This document shows, in pieces, positions 16,881 to 25,477 of a stretch of DNA of 64,000 nt. Every line of letters starts with the position of its first letter. The first letter of the stretch is position 1. Source of the DNA: SIG603 sp963611165 (GTDB taxonomy: Bacteria > Bacillota > Clostridia > Oscillospirales > Acutalibacteraceae); the NCBI GenBank assembly GCA_963611165.1, contig CAVDQG010000005.1:25199-89198 (forward strand). The letters run 5' to 3'. The position numbers and the translations under genes are program-made. Under the pieces are notes generated by a model. It saw only the letters and a list, made by a program, of their open reading frames with translations. It had not been told where the DNA came from and searched no databases.

Positions 16881-16928
16881 TGTCATACGCAGTCTTACAT
16901 AAACTAAATTGCCAGTACACATGATTCA

Positions 16929-16986
16929 GAGGCAGTGAAGTCTTTTTGTCATCATAAATCCCCTGATTGTCTTTTTTCACTGCCTC
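16929..16986 (-). terminator. Inverted repeat downstream of the 99-residue gene
   Basis: Perfect 11-bp arms GAGGCAGTGAA and TTCACTGCCTC are separated by 36 bases containing short A/T runs. It lies just after the minus-strand stop at 17009 and probably ends that operon. No canonical T-run follows, so the call is tentative. Confidence 0.45.
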
Positions 16987-17008
16987 AAAATCTATGTGCC
17001 GATACACG

Positions 17009-17308
17009 CTATTGCCTGTAAAAAGTTCCGCTGATTCCGTAGCCTGTATTTTCGTTCATAATAAGAGTGTTCTCGCCTACGGAGAATGTAAAGATTTGGA
17101 AATCGCTCCAATTCTCCATTTTTATTTTCAGCTGATCGTCCTCTGTCGTATACTTTCCGTTTTGACTCATGTACGCTGTGTTCATGGTGCATTTTCCGTT
17201 TCCGTCAAATGCCCTTGTCACAATACCGTCAACACCGAGGTCGGCTGTCCAAGTTCCCTCAAGAGAGTTTTTGTTTTTAGTGCCGTAAAACGAATATATC
17301 TTTTCCAT
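17009..17308 (-). CDS. Small lipocalin-like hypothetical protein
   Basis: A 99-residue soluble protein. The pattern LEGTWTADLGVDGI...FDGNGKCTMN...GKYTTEDDQLKI...GISGTF resembles small lipocalin-like or DUF5640 beta-barrels that open with a GTW motif. A GGGAGG ribosome binding site precedes the ATG. It is the last gene of the minus-strand SPFH/zinc-ribbon group, 55 bases from its neighbour. Function unknown. Confidence 0.7.
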   Translation of the reverse strand: MEKIYSFYGTKNKNSLEGTWTADLGVDGIVTRAFDGNGKCTMNTAYMSQNGKYTTEDDQLKIKMENWSDFQIFTFSVGENTLIMNENTGYGISGTFYRQ

Positions 17309-17363
17309 AAATAGCCGTCCTCCCTTTTATTTTGCCGCCGACCTCAGCGTACAAGTAACTTAA

Positions 17364-18131
17364 TCAGCCGTTGATTGCACCGCCGCAATACTCACAGCAA
17401 CCGCTTGCGTCAGGTGTGGTTGTAGCACCGCAATACGGACATGTGACCGCCGCTTTCGGTGCAGCTGCCTGTTCGATTTTCTCACGTGTGTCCTTGCGAA
17501 CCTTGGTCAGAGCCTGTTTGATTTCCTCGCCGAGCTTTTTGTTGTTCTTATATTCAACGTTCTGCTCGGGATTTACGCTTGTTGATACTCCCGGGCGTGG
17601 CGGCTGAGGTGTGATATGCACATCATCGTCATTTACTTTGAATCGGATTTCGTTGAAATAAGGGTTATTTACATAGATTGTGATATAGAAATTATAATAG
17701 TATTCATATCGCGGCGGATTGTAACTAACCTTTTTGCCGTCCTTGTCCTCACGTTCAATTTCCGAGCGAGACTCGTCAATGTCGAGATTGCATCCCGTTA
17801 CATCGGCAAAATCGAGCACGTCGGGGTTAGCGGAAGAAAGGTCTCTCGCTCTTGTTACCATAAATTTGCCCGCATCCTCATCGAGTAAAACCTTTGTGAC
17901 CGTTCCGAGAGTTCTTGTTGTGTGGAACTCAGCCACCTTTTCACGGTTCTCCTCACGGTAAGCAAGCTGTGCCTTAATCTCGTCAACGGTGCTGTTTCGG
18001 CGGTCTGAGAACCACGGCGAAAGCTTATTCGCACAATTCTTGCAAAGATTTCCGTCCTCAAGCTTTCTGTTGCCGAGCAAGCCTATCTTATCACCGCAAA
18101 TACTGCAATATTTTTTATCAAAAAGTCCCAT
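17364..18131 (-). CDS. DUF4428-type protein with two zinc ribbons
   Basis: A 255-residue protein starting MGLFDKKYCSICGDK. The N-terminal CxxC...CxxC finger is the DUF4428 signature. A central beta-rich domain of about 120 residues (perhaps PH-like) is followed by a basic linker and a C-terminal zinc ribbon (CPYCGA...CEYCGG). ATG at 18131 has AAAGGAG; the longer open frame to 18296 overlaps the upstream gene and lacks a start signal. It sits 49 bases after the SPFH gene, whose own C-terminus also consists of zinc ribbons, so they may act together at the membrane. Function unknown. Confidence 0.82.
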   Translation of the reverse strand: MGLFDKKYCSICGDKIGLLGNRKLEDGNLCKNCANKLSPWFSDRRNSTVDEIKAQLAYREENREKVAEFHTTRTLGTVTKVLLDEDAGKFMVTRARDLSSANPDVLDFADVTGCNLDIDESRSEIEREDKDGKKVSYNPPRYEYYYNFYITIYVNNPYFNEIRFKVNDDDVHITPQPPRPGVSTSVNPEQNVEYKNNKKLGEEIKQALTKVRKDTREKIEQAAAPKAAVTCPYCGATTTPDASGCCEYCGGAING

Positions 18132-18180
18132 AGTATACTCCTTTGAAATTTGATTTTTGATTGGATTTTGAAAAACAATT

Positions 18181-19587
18181 TTACTTAATGTCGCCATCGT
18201 CAAACGGATCTCCGCATTCGGGACAGAACTTCGGCGGATGCTGTGGGTCGCTTGGCTCCCAGCCGCACTTATCGCACTTGTAAAGCGGAATTCCAATCGG
18301 CTTTTTCGCTCCGCATTCAGCGCAGAACTTTCCTTTGTTCACGGCTCCGCAAGAACAAACCCATCCGTCAGACTGTATTTCTGGTCTCTTTGCTCCGCAC
18401 TCGGGACAGAATTTTCCGACTGCCGTCGCTCCGCATGAGCAAACCCAGCTGTCTTGTGCCTTAGGCTCGGGCTTTTTGCTTCCGCAGTTGGGACAGAACT
18501 TTCCGGTTATTCCCTTTTGACCGCAAGAGCAGTTCCAGCCGTCAGCCGCCGCATTCGAAGTAGGTGAAGCCGTCTGATTTTCGCCCATCTGATAAAGATT
18601 CTGAGTGTTCATACCGCCCATCTGTCCAGCCATATTCATGCCCATAAATGCTACCGCAGCACCCGAGCCTTGATTTTTAGCCGCCGACTGCATAGCCGCC
18701 GCCTGTGCGCCGACAAGATGAGCCGCCGCCATGGTTGGATCTCGGAAAGCCGCATTTCTCTGCATTTCTTTGAGCATGGTTTCGTCCTCGTCGCTTGCCT
18801 TGACGGAAGAAACGCCGAAGGATACAATCTCAAGTCCTCTTAGGTTTCTCCACTTTGCAGAGAGAACCTCGTTTAGTGCCTCGGAAAGCTCCATCGTGTG
18901 ACCAGGCAGTGCCGAATATCGGATTCCCATGTCTGAGATTTTCGCAAACGCAGGCTGTAAAGCTGTCAAAAGCTCCGTTTTCAGCTGTCCGTCCAAATTA
19001 TCACGGGTGTAGCTTTCGCTTACATTTCCGCAAACATTGGTGTAGAACAAAATCGGATTGCTTATGCGGTAGCTGTATTCTCCGAAACAGCGAATCGCAA
19101 TATCTATATCTATTCCCGCACGCTCATCGACCACACGGAAAGGAACGGGACTTGCCGTGCCGTACTTGTTGCCGATAAGCTCCTTAGTATTGAAGTAATA
19201 GACTCTCTGGTCTTTTGCAGGCTCACCGCCAAAGGTGAATCGCTTGCCCATGGTCTTGAATGTCTCAGAAATACTCGTTCCGAGATCACCCGAGAAAATT
19301 GTCGGCTCAGTCGAGGAGTCGTAAACAAATTCGCCCGGCTCTGCGCAAAGCTCTGTCACCTTGCCCTGGTCTACGATTATCATACACTGACCGTCGGCAA
19401 CCGCTATGACGGAACCGTTCGAGATGATGTTGTCAGAGCCCTTTGTGTTACTGCTTCGTCCCGAGGTGCGATGCACGCCCTTGACGGCGAGAACATTCGC
19501 AGGAATTGATTCGCAGTAAAAATATTCCTTCCACTGGTCAGCCATAACGCCGCCGACAGCACCCATTGCAGCTTTAATAAGTCCCAT
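18181..19587 (-). CDS. SPFH/Band-7 domain protein with tandem zinc ribbons (YdjI-like)
   Basis: A 468-residue protein. It starts with MGLIKAAMGAVGGVMADQWKEYF, an amphipathic helix likely to touch the membrane, then an SPFH domain (about 25-290). A Gly/Met/Ala-rich hinge follows (AAAVAFMGMNMAGQMGGM region). The C-terminus has four zinc-ribbon units with CSCG...FCPNCG or FCPECG patterns. The layout matches Bacillus YdjI and relatives, associated with membrane-stress systems. The RBS is AGAGAGG. No pspA/liaH-like gene is in the window. Confidence 0.88.
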   Translation of the reverse strand: MGLIKAAMGAVGGVMADQWKEYFYCESIPANVLAVKGVHRTSGRSSNTKGSDNIISNGSVIAVADGQCMIIVDQGKVTELCAEPGEFVYDSSTEPTIFSGDLGTSISETFKTMGKRFTFGGEPAKDQRVYYFNTKELIGNKYGTASPVPFRVVDERAGIDIDIAIRCFGEYSYRISNPILFYTNVCGNVSESYTRDNLDGQLKTELLTALQPAFAKISDMGIRYSALPGHTMELSEALNEVLSAKWRNLRGLEIVSFGVSSVKASDEDETMLKEMQRNAAFRDPTMAAAHLVGAQAAAMQSAAKNQGSGAAVAFMGMNMAGQMGGMNTQNLYQMGENQTASPTSNAAADGWNCSCGQKGITGKFCPNCGSKKPEPKAQDSWVCSCGATAVGKFCPECGAKRPEIQSDGWVCSCGAVNKGKFCAECGAKKPIGIPLYKCDKCGWEPSDPQHPPKFCPECGDPFDDGDIK

Positions 19588-19638
19588 AATATACCTCTCT
19601 TTCTGCTTTCAAAACAATGTGACGGATTTAACTTCAAA

Positions 19639-20022
19639 TCAAAGCGTATCTATCACACCCGCAAGATATGTCGGTGAAACCGACGCATAGATAAAGTTGT
19701 CCACCATTTTGTCTTTGACCGCCTGACGCACATCGGCGGCAAGCATTTCGTCTGCTTTTTCGTCAACCAAAAGAAGCGTTTTGCAGTCCCGACAGAACGA
19801 CTTCACATCACGTCCGATTCGAATCCGATCGTTAAGGCTCCATACTCCCGAACGTGCCACCTCCATGACAAGTACATTTGCGTGACAGCTTCGGCAAAGG
19901 GAAATCGTTTCCTCAGGTCTCATAGATCTGTAAACGATGAAATCGGGATCACAGGCTGTGAGCGTTCTGCCGACCGCATCTCTCAAAAGGCTTCCTTTTA
20001 TATCAAGCACTATTCTTCTCAT
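19639..20022 (-). CDS. Hypothetical receiver-like protein
   Basis: A 127-residue protein with alternating hydrophobic strands and helices (RRIVLDIKGS, VLVMEVARSG, KTLLLVDEK) that resembles a response-regulator receiver fold. The usual phospho-acceptor Asp cluster is not evident, and no DNA-binding domain is attached. It lies 51 bases before the SPFH gene and probably starts that operon. The ribosome binding site is weak. I do not recognise a family. Confidence 0.6.
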   Translation of the reverse strand: MRRIVLDIKGSLLRDAVGRTLTACDPDFIVYRSMRPEETISLCRSCHANVLVMEVARSGVWSLNDRIRIGRDVKSFCRDCKTLLLVDEKADEMLAADVRQAVKDKMVDNFIYASVSPTYLAGVIDTL

Positions 20023-20273
20023 CCGTGCCCTTCACCGCCTTTCGTCCCTTAGTTTATTTGTATTAGATTCAGTAATTATATTTTATCCCCTTTTTAATAT
20101 TATTTCCCCCGCCAATTGGATAGGTTTTATACCTTTTAGCGAAATTTTGTTGAAAATTTTATTTTTAATCACCTTAGCTTACCTTGATTGCAAGCTAAAA
20201 TCGTATTGTGATTTTTAAACTCGCGTGTTATCATTTAGATAAATTAACAAAGCATTCGAAACGGAGATACGGT

Positions 20274-21938
20274 ATGAACAAGGTTACTAAGAATAACATA
20301 CAAACGGCACTGATTGTTCTGCCGTTTCTTTTGCTCGCAACCGTCATGAACCGTTTTCCGCCGGATTTAAATACGCAAGTAATTCGTGGCAGTATTCACA
20401 TCGGCTTGCTTATCGCCTGGGGAATTTCAATCCACACACGAATCATTCAAATTCAGGTTCGCCGCTATCTTCTCGGTATAGTCGGACTTATGGCATTGTG
20501 GCTTACACTCAAAACCGTCAAGCATTCGATTTACTATAACGATTTACAGCGTATTCTCTGGTATCTTTACTATATTCCCATGCTGTTCATTCCGCTTTTC
20601 GCATTGTTCGTAAGTATGTCCCTCGGTAAAAACGAAAACTACCGTCTGCCGATGTGGACAAAGTTACTTTATGTGCCGACAGTCTTGCTCTTCACTCTCG
20701 TTCTGACAAATGATTTTCATCAGGCTGTTTTCTCCTTTCCGACAGGAATAAAGACAGACAAATGCTACAGCTACGAAACAGGATACTACATCGTACTCGG
20801 CTGGATTATAATTTGTGCGCTTTCCTCAATATTGGTAATGCTGAAAAAATGCAGAATTTTGCATAACAAAGTCGTGCGCTATCTGCCGTTTATTCCGCTT
20901 TGTCTCTCCCTTGCCTACACAATCTCATATATACGCGGAGTTAAATGGGTTCTTTTTATTGCCGGTGACATGACTGTCACCCACTGCTTTCTTATCTACT
21001 GCGTTTTTGAAATTTGCATGGAGTGCGGACTGATTCAGTCAAATTTGGGCTATGAAGAGCTTCTGGCGGCAACCACTATTCCCGTGCAAATCACAGATGA
21101 CAACTTTATTTCAAAGCATTTCTCATCTGCCATGGACGTTTCTCTCCAACAAAACGAGCTTGTAAAAATAACCGCCGACAGCATTACGCTTGATGAAAAC
21201 ACGCTTTTAAAACGCAACAAATTGAAAGGCGGTTGGGTATTCTGGAAAGAGGACATATCCGAGCTTAACAAGCTTAACAGAGAACTCGAGCTCACCCGTG
21301 AGGAGCTTCGTGAGACGGGCGATGTTCTTGCCGCTGAAAACGAACAACAGGAAAGATTTCTGAGACTCACCGAAGAAAATCGCCTTTACGACATGATGGC
21401 GTCGCAAACGGCAAAGCAAATAACGATGCTGAAAGACCGCCTCAACGAGATCAAAAAGACAGACGACGAAGAAACGGCAAAAAAGCTTCTCGGTCAGGTC
21501 GTGGTTATAGGAACATATATAAAGAGAAGAAACAATCTGATTTTTGTCGGCTCTCAGCGTGGTGCAATTTCCGCTCAGGAGCTGAGACTTTGCCTGAATG
21601 AATCAGCCGAAAACCTAAATCTTTACGGCATAGTGTGCAAGACTGTCATAAACGGTGACGGACTGCTTTCTACAGAACAGGCGGCTTTGATTTACGATGT
21701 TTTCGAGGCAATATGCGAAGCGGGCGAAGGCTGTCTTGATTCTCTTCTTGTCGGCATTGAAACCGAAGATAAAATCGAAGCGAATTTTTGCTTTTCTTCA
21801 TCCAAAAATCTAAGCGAACTTCAAAAAGATTTCCAAAATATCAAATGGGAACAAGACGAAGACGGACTTCAGTATATAATCCTAACTGCCGAAAACGAGG
21901 AGGAAAAGACATATGGACAAAATCAAAGAAAGCTTTGA
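20274..21938 (+). CDS. 7TM sensor protein with degenerate kinase region
   Basis: A 554-residue membrane protein. The first 250 residues contain about seven or eight transmembrane helices of the HisKA_7TM type. A PAS-like or linker region follows, then a coiled coil (about 345-410, ELNKLNRELELTREEL). The remainder resembles the dimerisation and ATPase region of Firmicute kinases (YIKRRNNLIFV) but has no phospho-acceptor His motif and no N/G boxes. ATG at 20274 has ACGGAG; the upstream GTG at 20208 is not favoured. The 3' end overlaps the next kinase gene by 26 bases, suggesting one sensory complex. Confidence 0.75.
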   Translation: MNKVTKNNIQTALIVLPFLLLATVMNRFPPDLNTQVIRGSIHIGLLIAWGISIHTRIIQIQVRRYLLGIVGLMALWLTLKTVKHSIYYNDLQRILWYLYYIPMLFIPLFALFVSMSLGKNENYRLPMWTKLLYVPTVLLFTLVLTNDFHQAVFSFPTGIKTDKCYSYETGYYIVLGWIIICALSSILVMLKKCRILHNKVVRYLPFIPLCLSLAYTISYIRGVKWVLFIAGDMTVTHCFLIYCVFEICMECGLIQSNLGYEELLAATTIPVQITDDNFISKHFSSAMDVSLQQNELVKITADSITLDENTLLKRNKLKGGWVFWKEDISELNKLNRELELTREELRETGDVLAAENEQQERFLRLTEENRLYDMMASQTAKQITMLKDRLNEIKKTDDEETAKKLLGQVVVIGTYIKRRNNLIFVGSQRGAISAQELRLCLNESAENLNLYGIVCKTVINGDGLLSTEQAALIYDVFEAICEAGEGCLDSLLVGIETEDKIEANFCFSSSKNLSELQKDFQNIKWEQDEDGLQYIILTAENEEEKTYGQNQRKL

Positions 21939-22863
21939 CAGTTTGCCCGTCGGGGTCTGCTTTTTCGATAATAACGGGGTTGTGCGACTTATAAATCACC
22001 GCATGCTTGCCGTGGCGGATAATCTCTGCAAAAACGGTATTCAAACTGTTTTCGAGCTTGAAAATATACTTTCAAATCCACCGAAAGAAATCGTCTGCCT
22101 TAATCCCCTACTGAAAATTTTTCGCTTTCATGACGGCACGGTTTTTCGATTTACAAAGGAAAGAATTTTCACCAAGTCCAAAAACAAATATACTCAGGTC
22201 ACGGCAACGGATGTGACCGAGATAATCAACCGACAAAGCCGACTTGAGGACGAGAACAAAAAACTCACCGAGGCTAACGAGCGAATGAGAAAGCTTCTCG
22301 AGCAAATGCCCGAAATCATCAGAGAAGAGGAAACTCTTGCCATGAAACTTCGTGTGCATGACGATATCGGTCACAGCATACTTGCGGCAAGACGGGCACT
22401 TTTGAGAAACGCAAATCTGACAGAAATGCGAGAAACCGCATCCCTGTGGGAAGACTCTATCAATGTGCTTTACCGCTCAAATCAGATAATCGAAAACAGC
22501 GATCCTATAGAAAAGTCGGTTTCACGGGCGGCGGAAATGGGCGTTTCTGTCATATTCGAGGGAAGCAGACCGCATTCAGGTAAAGCATGTTCGCTTGTCG
22601 CTTCTGCAATCCGTGAGTGCTCTGCCAACTGTGCACGCCACGCAGGCGGCACGATGCTTTTTGTCAGCTTCATCCAAAACAGAGGACTTACCGAAGTTAG
22701 CATAACAAACAACGGCACAGCACCGAAAACAGAAATCAGAGAGGGCGGCGGTCTTTCAATGCTAAGACAGCGCATTGAAGAAAACGGCGGATATATGAAA
22801 ATAACAAGTCTGCCGGAATTTAAGCTGAGGCTAAGACTTTCAGGTAAGGAGGAATCAAAATGA
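21913..22863 (+). CDS. Cytoplasmic sensor histidine kinase (LuxR-type partner)
   Basis: A 316-residue kinase without transmembrane helices. A PAS-like N-terminus (about 1-105) precedes a coiled coil and the phospho-acceptor motif LRVHDDIGHSIL (about 152-163). The ATPase domain has an N-box in RECSANCARHA and a G-box in GGGLSMLRQRIEENGG. A GAGGAG ribosome binding site lies within the end of the upstream gene. It overlaps the regulator gene by four bases. It likely receives its membrane signal through the 7TM protein encoded upstream. Confidence 0.88.
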   Translation: MDKIKESFDSLPVGVCFFDNNGVVRLINHRMLAVADNLCKNGIQTVFELENILSNPPKEIVCLNPLLKIFRFHDGTVFRFTKERIFTKSKNKYTQVTATDVTEIINRQSRLEDENKKLTEANERMRKLLEQMPEIIREEETLAMKLRVHDDIGHSILAARRALLRNANLTEMRETASLWEDSINVLYRSNQIIENSDPIEKSVSRAAEMGVSVIFEGSRPHSGKACSLVASAIRECSANCARHAGGTMLFVSFIQNRGLTEVSITNNGTAPKTEIREGGGLSMLRQRIEENGGYMKITSLPEFKLRLRLSGKEESK

Positions 22864-23483
22864 GAGTGATAATCGTCGAAGACCAAACCATGATAAGAAG
22901 TCTTCTTGAAAGCTATTTTAAAGCGGAGGACGGTCACCAAATAGTAGCCTCCGTTGCTGGAGCAAAGGAAGCCACCGAGGTTTGCCGCCGTTTCCCGTGT
23001 GACCTTGTTCTCATGGATGTTCTCACGGAGCACAGAGAAAACGGGCTTATTGCCGTCCGAGAAATCAAAGCTATCAAACCCGAGGTTAAGATAATTGTTG
23101 TTACCTCGCTTATTGACGGTGCCGTACTGAATGAAGCAAAAGCATCGGGAGCGGACAGTCTTTGGTACAAGGATTCCGAGAAAAACCGCCTTATGGAGGT
23201 AGTTCACAAAACCATGAGTGGCGAACACATCTTTCCCGACGCACCGCCTACAGTTGAAATAGGGCTTGCAAAAAGCACGGAATTCACAAAGACAGAGCTA
23301 AAGGTTTTGCGTTATCTCGTGCGTGGTCTCTCCTACACCCGAATTGCGGCAGAAATGGGAATCGAGATGTCTACGGTGAAATTTCATGTGGCAAATATGC
23401 TTCAGAAAACAGGCCTTGAAAATAAACTCCAGCTTGCTCTTGCCGTAAGTGATGTTAAGCTTATCGCAAATTTAGACGAATAA
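22860..23483 (+). CDS. LuxR/NarL-family response regulator
   Basis: A 207-residue regulator. The receiver has the acidic EDQ pocket and phospho-Asp in LVLMDVLTEH; the C-terminal LuxR-type helix-turn-helix (about 140-205) has LKVLRYLVRGLSYTRIAAEM and the STVKFHVANML recognition helix. It overlaps the kinase gene (ATGA). No obvious target operon adjoins it. Confidence 0.93.
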   Translation: MRVIIVEDQTMIRSLLESYFKAEDGHQIVASVAGAKEATEVCRRFPCDLVLMDVLTEHRENGLIAVREIKAIKPEVKIIVVTSLIDGAVLNEAKASGADSLWYKDSEKNRLMEVVHKTMSGEHIFPDAPPTVEIGLAKSTEFTKTELKVLRYLVRGLSYTRIAAEMGIEMSTVKFHVANMLQKTGLENKLQLALAVSDVKLIANLDE

Positions 23484-23503
23484 AATTAATATTTAAAAAC
23501 AGA

Positions 23504-23540
23504 AAAAGACCGATAACGCACAAAACGTCATCGGTCTTTT
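23504..23540 (+). terminator. Terminator of the 7TM-kinase-LuxR operon
   Basis: Perfect AAAAGACCGAT/ATCGGTCTTTT arms (23504-23514 with 23530-23540) surround an internal ACG/CGT pair. Confidence 0.85.
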
Positions 23541-23899
23541 CCGCACTGTTAATAAGATAAACTGAATTGATGTAATCTGATTTAATATAGAAAATGAGTT
23601 TTCAACAAATAAGGCAAAACGGTGAAAATCTTCTCTGCCTCTTCCCTAAACAGAAAAACATCCCAATTCCGTGAGATGCTCTTCTGTCTTTTTGGGGGAG
23701 TGTGTTGTATGAGGTAATATGAGGTAACTACCTACCTTGTAATCAAATATTGTCTGTATAAAAACCAAGCATTTGAAAGAATTCAGAAATTAAACTGAGT
23801 GCTTTCAGATGTTTGGTGAATCGGGACTTTGGACTCACCCGAAGTCCCGAAACCAAACGAAAGAATATTGGTATATTGTAAGAAAGGCTTAGTCAGTAA
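23541..23899. other. Intergenic region between converging operons
   Basis: No credible gene. It holds a hairpin with arms TCGGGACTT and AAGTCCCGA near 23821-23852, probably the ttd operon terminator although it lacks a T-run. At 23700-23733 there is an element (GTGTGTTGTAT, then ATGAGGTAACTA) that recurs at 36732-36764 next to the citrate operon. The rest is A/T-rich. Confidence 0.5.
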
Positions 23900-24532
23900 T
23901 TACTTGATGAAGCTGACGTGCTTGCAAATCTCCTCGATTGCAGCGTCCTTCTTCTCGTTAAATGCAACCTTGTTCTTCTCAAAGAGGTTGTCGCCCTTAG
24001 CGTCTATGGAAACGATGAGCGGGCCAAACTCCTTTACCTTACAGCACCAGAGTGTCTCGGGCATTCCGAGCTCATCCCAGTGATGCTCGGCAATTCTCTG
24101 AACCTCTGTAGCCGCAACAACTGCACAGCCTGCAGGGAAAACACAGTGGATTGCACCGAACTCCTTGCATGCACGCTCTGTGTTGGGACCCATACCGCCC
24201 TTACCGACGATAACACGAACGCCTGTATGCTCTACAAACTCATACTCGAACTTCTCCATACGCATGGAAGTTGTTGGTCCGACTGAAACCATCTCGTAAG
24301 CGTCTTCCTCGCCCTCGATAGGACGAACGATTGGGCCGGCGTGGAAAATGGCCTTGTTGCGAATGTCATAAGGAAGCTCTCTGCCGCCCTCAACGAGTCT
24401 TCTGTGGGCGACGTCACGGCATGTCATAAGGTCGCCGTCTAAGTAAATAATATCACCGATTTTGATGTCAGCTAAATCCTCAGCGCTGACAGGTGTTGTT
24501 AAAACCTTTTTACCGTCTCTGATCTCTACCAT
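23900..24532 (-). CDS. ttdB: L(+)-tartrate dehydratase (or class I fumarase) beta subunit
   Basis: A 210-residue subunit of a class I Fe-S hydro-lyase. Recognisable segments are TTPVSAEDL, YLDGDLMTCRDVAHRR, FHAGPIVR, VSVGPTTSMRME and VGKGGMGP. Length and wording are closer to Escherichia coli TtdB (about 201 residues) than to the typical clostridial fumarase beta subunit. With TtdA it converts L-tartrate to oxaloacetate, or malate to fumarate if it is a fumarase. The ATG overlaps the stop codon of ttdA by one base. Confidence 0.75.
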   Translation of the reverse strand: MVEIRDGKKVLTTPVSAEDLADIKIGDIIYLDGDLMTCRDVAHRRLVEGGRELPYDIRNKAIFHAGPIVRPIEGEEDAYEMVSVGPTTSMRMEKFEYEFVEHTGVRVIVGKGGMGPNTERACKEFGAIHCVFPAGCAVVAATEVQRIAEHHWDELGMPETLWCCKVKEFGPLIVSIDAKGDNLFEKNKVAFNEKKDAAIEEICKHVSFIK

Positions 24533-25431
24533 TACAGTTCTACCTCCGAATGCGTTGTTACAGTTGCGTTAAGATCCTTGTCAAAAATTACGTGTCCGCG
24601 TCTGTGGCTCCAGCAACCGACGTTAACCGCTACACCGATTGTGGACGGGTGACGTGCTGTGTTCTCGATGTGAACTCCCATAACAGAGTTCTTACCGCTC
24701 ATACCCTGAGGTCCGAGGCCGATTGAATTGATGCCGTCCTCGAGGAGCTTCTCCATCTCTGCCGCACGTGGGTTCGGATTATGAGAACCAAGCGGTCTCA
24801 TAAGAGCCTTCTTTGAGAGAAGAGCTGCTGTCTCAACGCTTGTTGCAACACCGACGCCAACGAGAAGCGGAGGGCAAGCATTGATACCGTAGCTCGTCAT
24901 CTGGTCGAGAACGAACTTTGTAACGCCCTCATAGCCCATACCGGGCATAAGAACCATAGCCTTACCGGGGAGTGTGCATCCGCCGCCGGCCATGTAAGTG
25001 TAAATCTCACAGTGGTCGTCATCCGGTACAATGTCCCAGAATACTGTAGGAGTTCCCTTACCTACATTTCTCTTTGTGTTAACCTCGTCGAATGTCTCAA
25101 CGCTGTTGTGACGAAGAGGAGCCGCAAATGTTGCTCTGACAACTGCCTCCTTGAGAAGTGCTTCTAGCTCGCCGATAAGCGGGAAGTTTGTTCCGCACTT
25201 AACCCAGAACTGGAGAACACCTGTATCCTGACAGCAAGGACGGTTGAGGTCAACCGCAAGCTTCTGGTTGCGCTTCATTGTCTGATAGATAGCTGTTGCA
25301 AGAGGGCTGTCCTCCTGCTCTGCAAGCTCCTGGAGCTTTGCCTCTACGTCATCGGGAAGCTTTTTGCCGACATAGGCAACAAACTTCGCCATTTTTTCGG
25401 TCATAAGTTCTACATTCTGCTCTTTAGTCAT
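24532..25431 (-). CDS. ttdA: L(+)-tartrate dehydratase (or class I fumarase) alpha subunit
   Basis: A 299-residue oxygen-sensitive [4Fe-4S] hydro-lyase subunit. Conserved cysteines occur in PCCQDTG, NACPP and VGCWSHRR; YMAGGGCTLPG and HNPNPRAAEME are also typical. From memory it resembles E. coli TtdA (303 residues) along its whole length, including LNRPxCQDTG, GGGCTLPG and ARHPSTIGVAV. This and the adjacent DASS transporter, the same gene set as ttdABT, favour tartrate. Fumarase activity cannot be excluded without alignment. RBS TAAGGAGG. Confidence 0.75.
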   Translation of the reverse strand: MTKEQNVELMTEKMAKFVAYVGKKLPDDVEAKLQELAEQEDSPLATAIYQTMKRNQKLAVDLNRPCCQDTGVLQFWVKCGTNFPLIGELEALLKEAVVRATFAAPLRHNSVETFDEVNTKRNVGKGTPTVFWDIVPDDDHCEIYTYMAGGGCTLPGKAMVLMPGMGYEGVTKFVLDQMTSYGINACPPLLVGVGVATSVETAALLSKKALMRPLGSHNPNPRAAEMEKLLEDGINSIGLGPQGMSGKNSVMGVHIENTARHPSTIGVAVNVGCWSHRRGHVIFDKDLNATVTTHSEVEL

Positions 25432-25477
25432 TTGTAGATTCCTCCTTAAGGTAATTTCAGTTTATTTTAGGTTAATA

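Noticed and set aside
22482..23228. Minus-strand open frame across the kinase-regulator junction (248 codons)
   Set aside because: Antisense to two motif-confirmed genes; composition is typical of shadow frames.
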